Positions 5,910 through 8,073 of a DNA stretch of 8,073 nt are shown piece by piece. The translations under genes were made by a program, and so were the position numbers. Source of the stretch: IMCC26077 sp964490435 (GTDB lineage Bacteria; Actinomycetota; Actinomycetes; Nanopelagicales; Nanopelagicaceae). The notes under the pieces were generated by a model. It ran no database searches, had not been told where the DNA came from, and saw only the letters and a program-made list of their open reading frames with translations. The DNA lies in contig CAZBCF010000054.1 in NCBI GenBank assembly GCA_964490435.1, positions 1 to 8,073 of the forward strand. The letters are read 5' to 3'. Position 1 is the stretch's first letter, and every line of letters begins with the position of its first letter.

Positions 5910-7223
5910 ATGTCAGCTAACTGGTCATTTGATACGCAACAGATCCACGCCGGACAAGTTCCTGATCCAACAACAGGTGCTCGTGCGTTGCCGATCTATC
6001 AGACAACCGCTTATCAATTCCGCGATACCACCCACGCTGCAAACCTCTTTGGTTTAGCAGAGCTGGGCAACATCTACACACGCATCATGAATCCCACGCA
6101 GGATGCAGTCGAACAGCGCTTAGCAGCGCTTGAAGGGGGAGTTGCAGCGCTACTTCTCGCCTCAGGTTCGGCCGCGACCTTCTATGCGATCGTGAACGTT
6201 GCCGAGGCGGGCGACCACGTCGTCTCATCGCCTTCGCTCTATGGTGGCACCTACAACCTCTTCCACTACACCTTGCCGAAGTTCGGTATCGAGGTGACCT
6301 TCGTCGATAATCCTGACGATCCAGAATCCTGGAAGAAGGCTGTTCGACCCAATACCAAGGCCTTTTTCGGCGAGACGATTGCTAACCCCAAGAACGACAT
6401 CCTCGACATCGCAGCAGTCGCTAAGGTCGCTCACGAGGCTGGCGTCCCACTCATCGTCGACAATACGGTAGCGACTCCCTACCTCATCAAACCCATCGAG
6501 CATGGCGCTGATGTCGTAGTGCACTCGGCAACAAAGTTTCTCTCAGGCCATGGCAATTCAGTTGTCGGCGCGATTATCGACTCTGGGAACTTCGATTATG
6601 CAAAACATCCAGCGCGATTCAAGAACTTCAATGAACCCGATCCGAGTTATCACGGTCTGGTGTATGCGGTAAACCTCGGAGTGGGTTCGCCCTTTGGCGC
6701 CAACCTCTCTTACATCTTCAAGATCCGTCTCACCCTTCTTCGTGATACCGGGGCAGCAGTGAGCCCGTTTAATGCGTGGTTGCTCGCCCTCGGTCTTGAG
6801 ACCTTGAGCCTTCGCGTTCAGCGCCATGTTGAGAATGCGCTCGCCGTGGCCACCTGGCTTGAAAAGCACCCAGCGGTTGCCAAGGTGAACTACGCCAGCC
6901 TGGCGTCTTCGCCCTGGCATGGACTTGCGAAGAAATACTCACCGAAGGGTTCGGGTGCAGTGCTCTCCTTCGAACTCAAAGGCGGCATCGATGCCGGCAA
7001 GAAGTTCATCGAGGCGCTCCAACTCTTCAGTCACGTAGCCAATATCGGTGATGTTCGCTCACTGGCGATTCACCCTGCATCTACTACCCACTCACAATTA
7101 ACTCCAGAGGAGCAACTTACTGCTGGAGTAACACCCGGTCTTGTTCGTTTGAGTCTTGGTATCGAAGATATCAATGACATCAAAGCCGATCTCGAAACTG
7201 GGTTTGCCGCAGCGGGGAAGTAA
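5910..7223 (+). CDS. metY: O-acetylhomoserine sulfhydrylase (O-acetylhomoserine aminocarboxypropyltransferase)
   Basis: A 437-residue PLP enzyme that joins O-acetylhomoserine and sulfide to homocysteine in the cytoplasm, the direct-sulfhydrylation route to methionine. The N-terminus FDTQQIHAGQVPDPTTGARALPIYQTTAY and YTRIMNPT (56-63) are typical. LASGSAA (83-89) holds the cofactor phosphate loop, LIVDNT carries the aspartate to the PLP pyridine nitrogen (D184), and SATKFLSGHG carries the Schiff-base lysine K209. The long insertion after HPARFKNFNEPDPSYHGL and the 430-residue length separate MetY from the shorter MetB/MetC/MetZ enzymes. The C-terminal GDVRSLAIHPASTTHSQL and TPGLVRLSLGIED bind the substrate carboxylate. 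The ATG has AAGGG nine bases upstream under control of the SAM riboswitch. metX follows almost immediately. Confidence 0.95.
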   Translation: MSANWSFDTQQIHAGQVPDPTTGARALPIYQTTAYQFRDTTHAANLFGLAELGNIYTRIMNPTQDAVEQRLAALEGGVAALLLASGSAATFYAIVNVAEAGDHVVSSPSLYGGTYNLFHYTLPKFGIEVTFVDNPDDPESWKKAVRPNTKAFFGETIANPKNDILDIAAVAKVAHEAGVPLIVDNTVATPYLIKPIEHGADVVVHSATKFLSGHGNSVVGAIIDSGNFDYAKHPARFKNFNEPDPSYHGLVYAVNLGVGSPFGANLSYIFKIRLTLLRDTGAAVSPFNAWLLALGLETLSLRVQRHVENALAVATWLEKHPAVAKVNYASLASSPWHGLAKKYSPKGSGAVLSFELKGGIDAGKKFIEALQLFSHVANIGDVRSLAIHPASTTHSQLTPEEQLTAGVTPGLVRLSLGIEDINDIKADLETGFAAAGK

Positions 7224-7225
7224 GC

Positions 7226-8073
7226 ATTAACGTCGACCTACCCGTCACGGGGGCGTGGTTAGAGCATCACGATCCAGGTGAGCGTCGCTTTCTCAAAATC
7301 GGCGACCTCACCTTGGAATCGGGAGAGGTTCTTCCAGATGTCACCATCGCCTACCAGAGTTGGGGATCGTTAAATAGCGAGAAAAATAACGCTATTTTGA
7401 TCAATCACGCCCTGACGGGTTGGTCTGATGTTCCCTCATGGTGGCCATCATTGGTCGGTCCTGGTCTGCCGTTCGACACCGATAAATATTTCATCGTCTG
7501 TCCCAATGTCATCGGTGGTTGTCAAGGTTCTACGGGGCCATCATCGATTGCCCCAGATGGAAAGCGGTGGGGCTCGCGCTTTCCATCGTTAACTATTCGC
7601 GACATGGTCGCGGCCGAAAGAGCCTTTACAGAGAAGATTGGAATTAATAAATATCTCATCGCAGTTGGGCCGTCACTCGGCGGCATGCGTTCGCTCGAAT
7701 GGGCCATCACACATCCCGATAAAGTCGGCGCGATCTGCACCATCGGTTCCTCTGCAGTTGCGACCGGAGATCAGATTGGCACTGCGAGCATCCAGATCCG
7801 GGCAATCAAAAAAGACCCATTTTTTAGGGGCGGCGACTACTACGAGCAAGAGCGCGGCCCGGTAGAGGGGATGGGCATCGCACGCCGAATCGCACATTTA
7901 ACGTACCGCTCTGAGGTCGAGATGGATATGCGTTTTGGTCGCGACATGCAAGGTGATGACACGGGGCGCTATGCAGTCGAGTCGTATCTCGATCATCAGG
8001 CAAACAAACTTGCAAAACGTTTTGATGCGAACACATACATCATCCTCACTGAGGCGATGAACTCTCATGATGT
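7226..8073 (+). CDS. metX: Homoserine O-acetyltransferase, 3' truncated, probable ATT start
   Basis: MetX is an alpha/beta-hydrolase-fold enzyme that acetylates homoserine with acetyl-CoA, supplying the substrate of MetY. The frame is open from 7178 to the window end. Recognisable segments are VTGAWLEHHDPGERRFLKIGD, LPDVTIAYQSWGSLN, HALTG, LVGPGLPFDTDKYFIVCPN, GGCQGSTGPSS, RFPSLTIRDMV, and the nucleophile elbow VGPSLGGM with Ser150 (numbered from ATT). They are followed by GGDYYEQ, GIARRIAHLTYRSE, RYAVESYLDHQ and a tail ending in EAMNSHD. The catalytic Asp and His lie beyond the edge. No ATG, GTG or TTG occurs in frame before TTG 7313, which would remove the conserved GAW segment, so ATT at 7226 is preferred. 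GGGGA (7214-7218) sits seven bases before it, and the metY stop is 2 bp upstream. The loop after HALTG is shorter than in relatives. Confidence 0.88.
   Translation, partial: MNVDLPVTGAWLEHHDPGERRFLKIGDLTLESGEVLPDVTIAYQSWGSLNSEKNNAILINHALTGWSDVPSWWPSLVGPGLPFDTDKYFIVCPNVIGGCQGSTGPSSIAPDGKRWGSRFPSLTIRDMVAAERAFTEKIGINKYLIAVGPSLGGMRSLEWAITHPDKVGAICTIGSSAVATGDQIGTASIQIRAIKKDPFFRGGDYYEQERGPVEGMGIARRIAHLTYRSEVEMDMRFGRDMQGDDTGRYAVESYLDHQANKLAKRFDANTYIILTEAMNSHD

Noticed and set aside
7313..7315. TTG 7313 as the metX start
   Set aside because: It would remove about 29 N-terminal residues, including the conserved GAW...GDL segment, and has no good ribosome site.
1..8073. CRISPR arrays, tRNA or rRNA genes, insertion sequences
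   Set aside because: No spaced direct repeats, tRNA-like cloverleaf, rRNA segment, transposase or terminal inverted repeats were seen on either strand.

Overview
The window looks like mid-GC actinobacterial DNA, probably from a metagenome-assembled or draft genome, since it holds two scaffold gaps of exactly 100 N. Pointers to Actinobacteria are a SAM-IV-type riboswitch before metY-metX, a DUF4192 protein, a secreted PKD-like protein of actinobacterial style, a MetX with a GAW-type N-terminus, and the tail of a B12-dependent ribonucleotide reductase. A small freshwater-type actinobacterium is possible, but the sequence does not settle the genus.

Layout. Positions 1-102 are the last 33 codons of nrdJ (adenosylcobalamin-dependent ribonucleotide reductase). 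Ten bases later a tight three-gene amino-sugar operon begins (113-3016): nagA (GlcNAc-6-P deacetylase), a double-SIS protein of the NagB-II/GlmS-isomerase type (interrupted by the first gap), and a zinc-motif ROK kinase. Together they would phosphorylate GlcNAc, deacetylate it and deaminate glucosamine-6-P to fructose-6-P. No transporter or regulator is in view. A Nudix hydrolase on the minus strand converges on the kinase and overlaps its 3' end by 16 bp. Divergent from it lies a two-gene secreted pair (3588-4631): a small lipoprotein and a signal-peptide protein with a PKD-like domain (interrupted by the second gap), joined by an ATGA overlap. A DUF4192 protein of unknown function follows (4697-5665).

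The last third is a methionine module. A promoter candidate (5706-5735) leads directly into a SAM-IV-like aptamer (5744-5854), an expression platform that can hide or expose the Shine-Dalgarno of metY, then metY (O-acetylhomoserine sulfhydrylase) and metX (homoserine O-acetyltransferase, cut by the window end). MetX makes O-acetylhomoserine and MetY converts it with sulfide to homocysteine, so SAM feedback on this operon is metabolically coherent.

I did not find a plainly new system. The points most worth a second look are the metX reading frame, which has no ATG/GTG/TTG at its proper N-terminus and appears to start at ATT; the explicit mutually exclusive pairing model for the riboswitch; and active-site-region substitutions in the SIS protein and in MetX.
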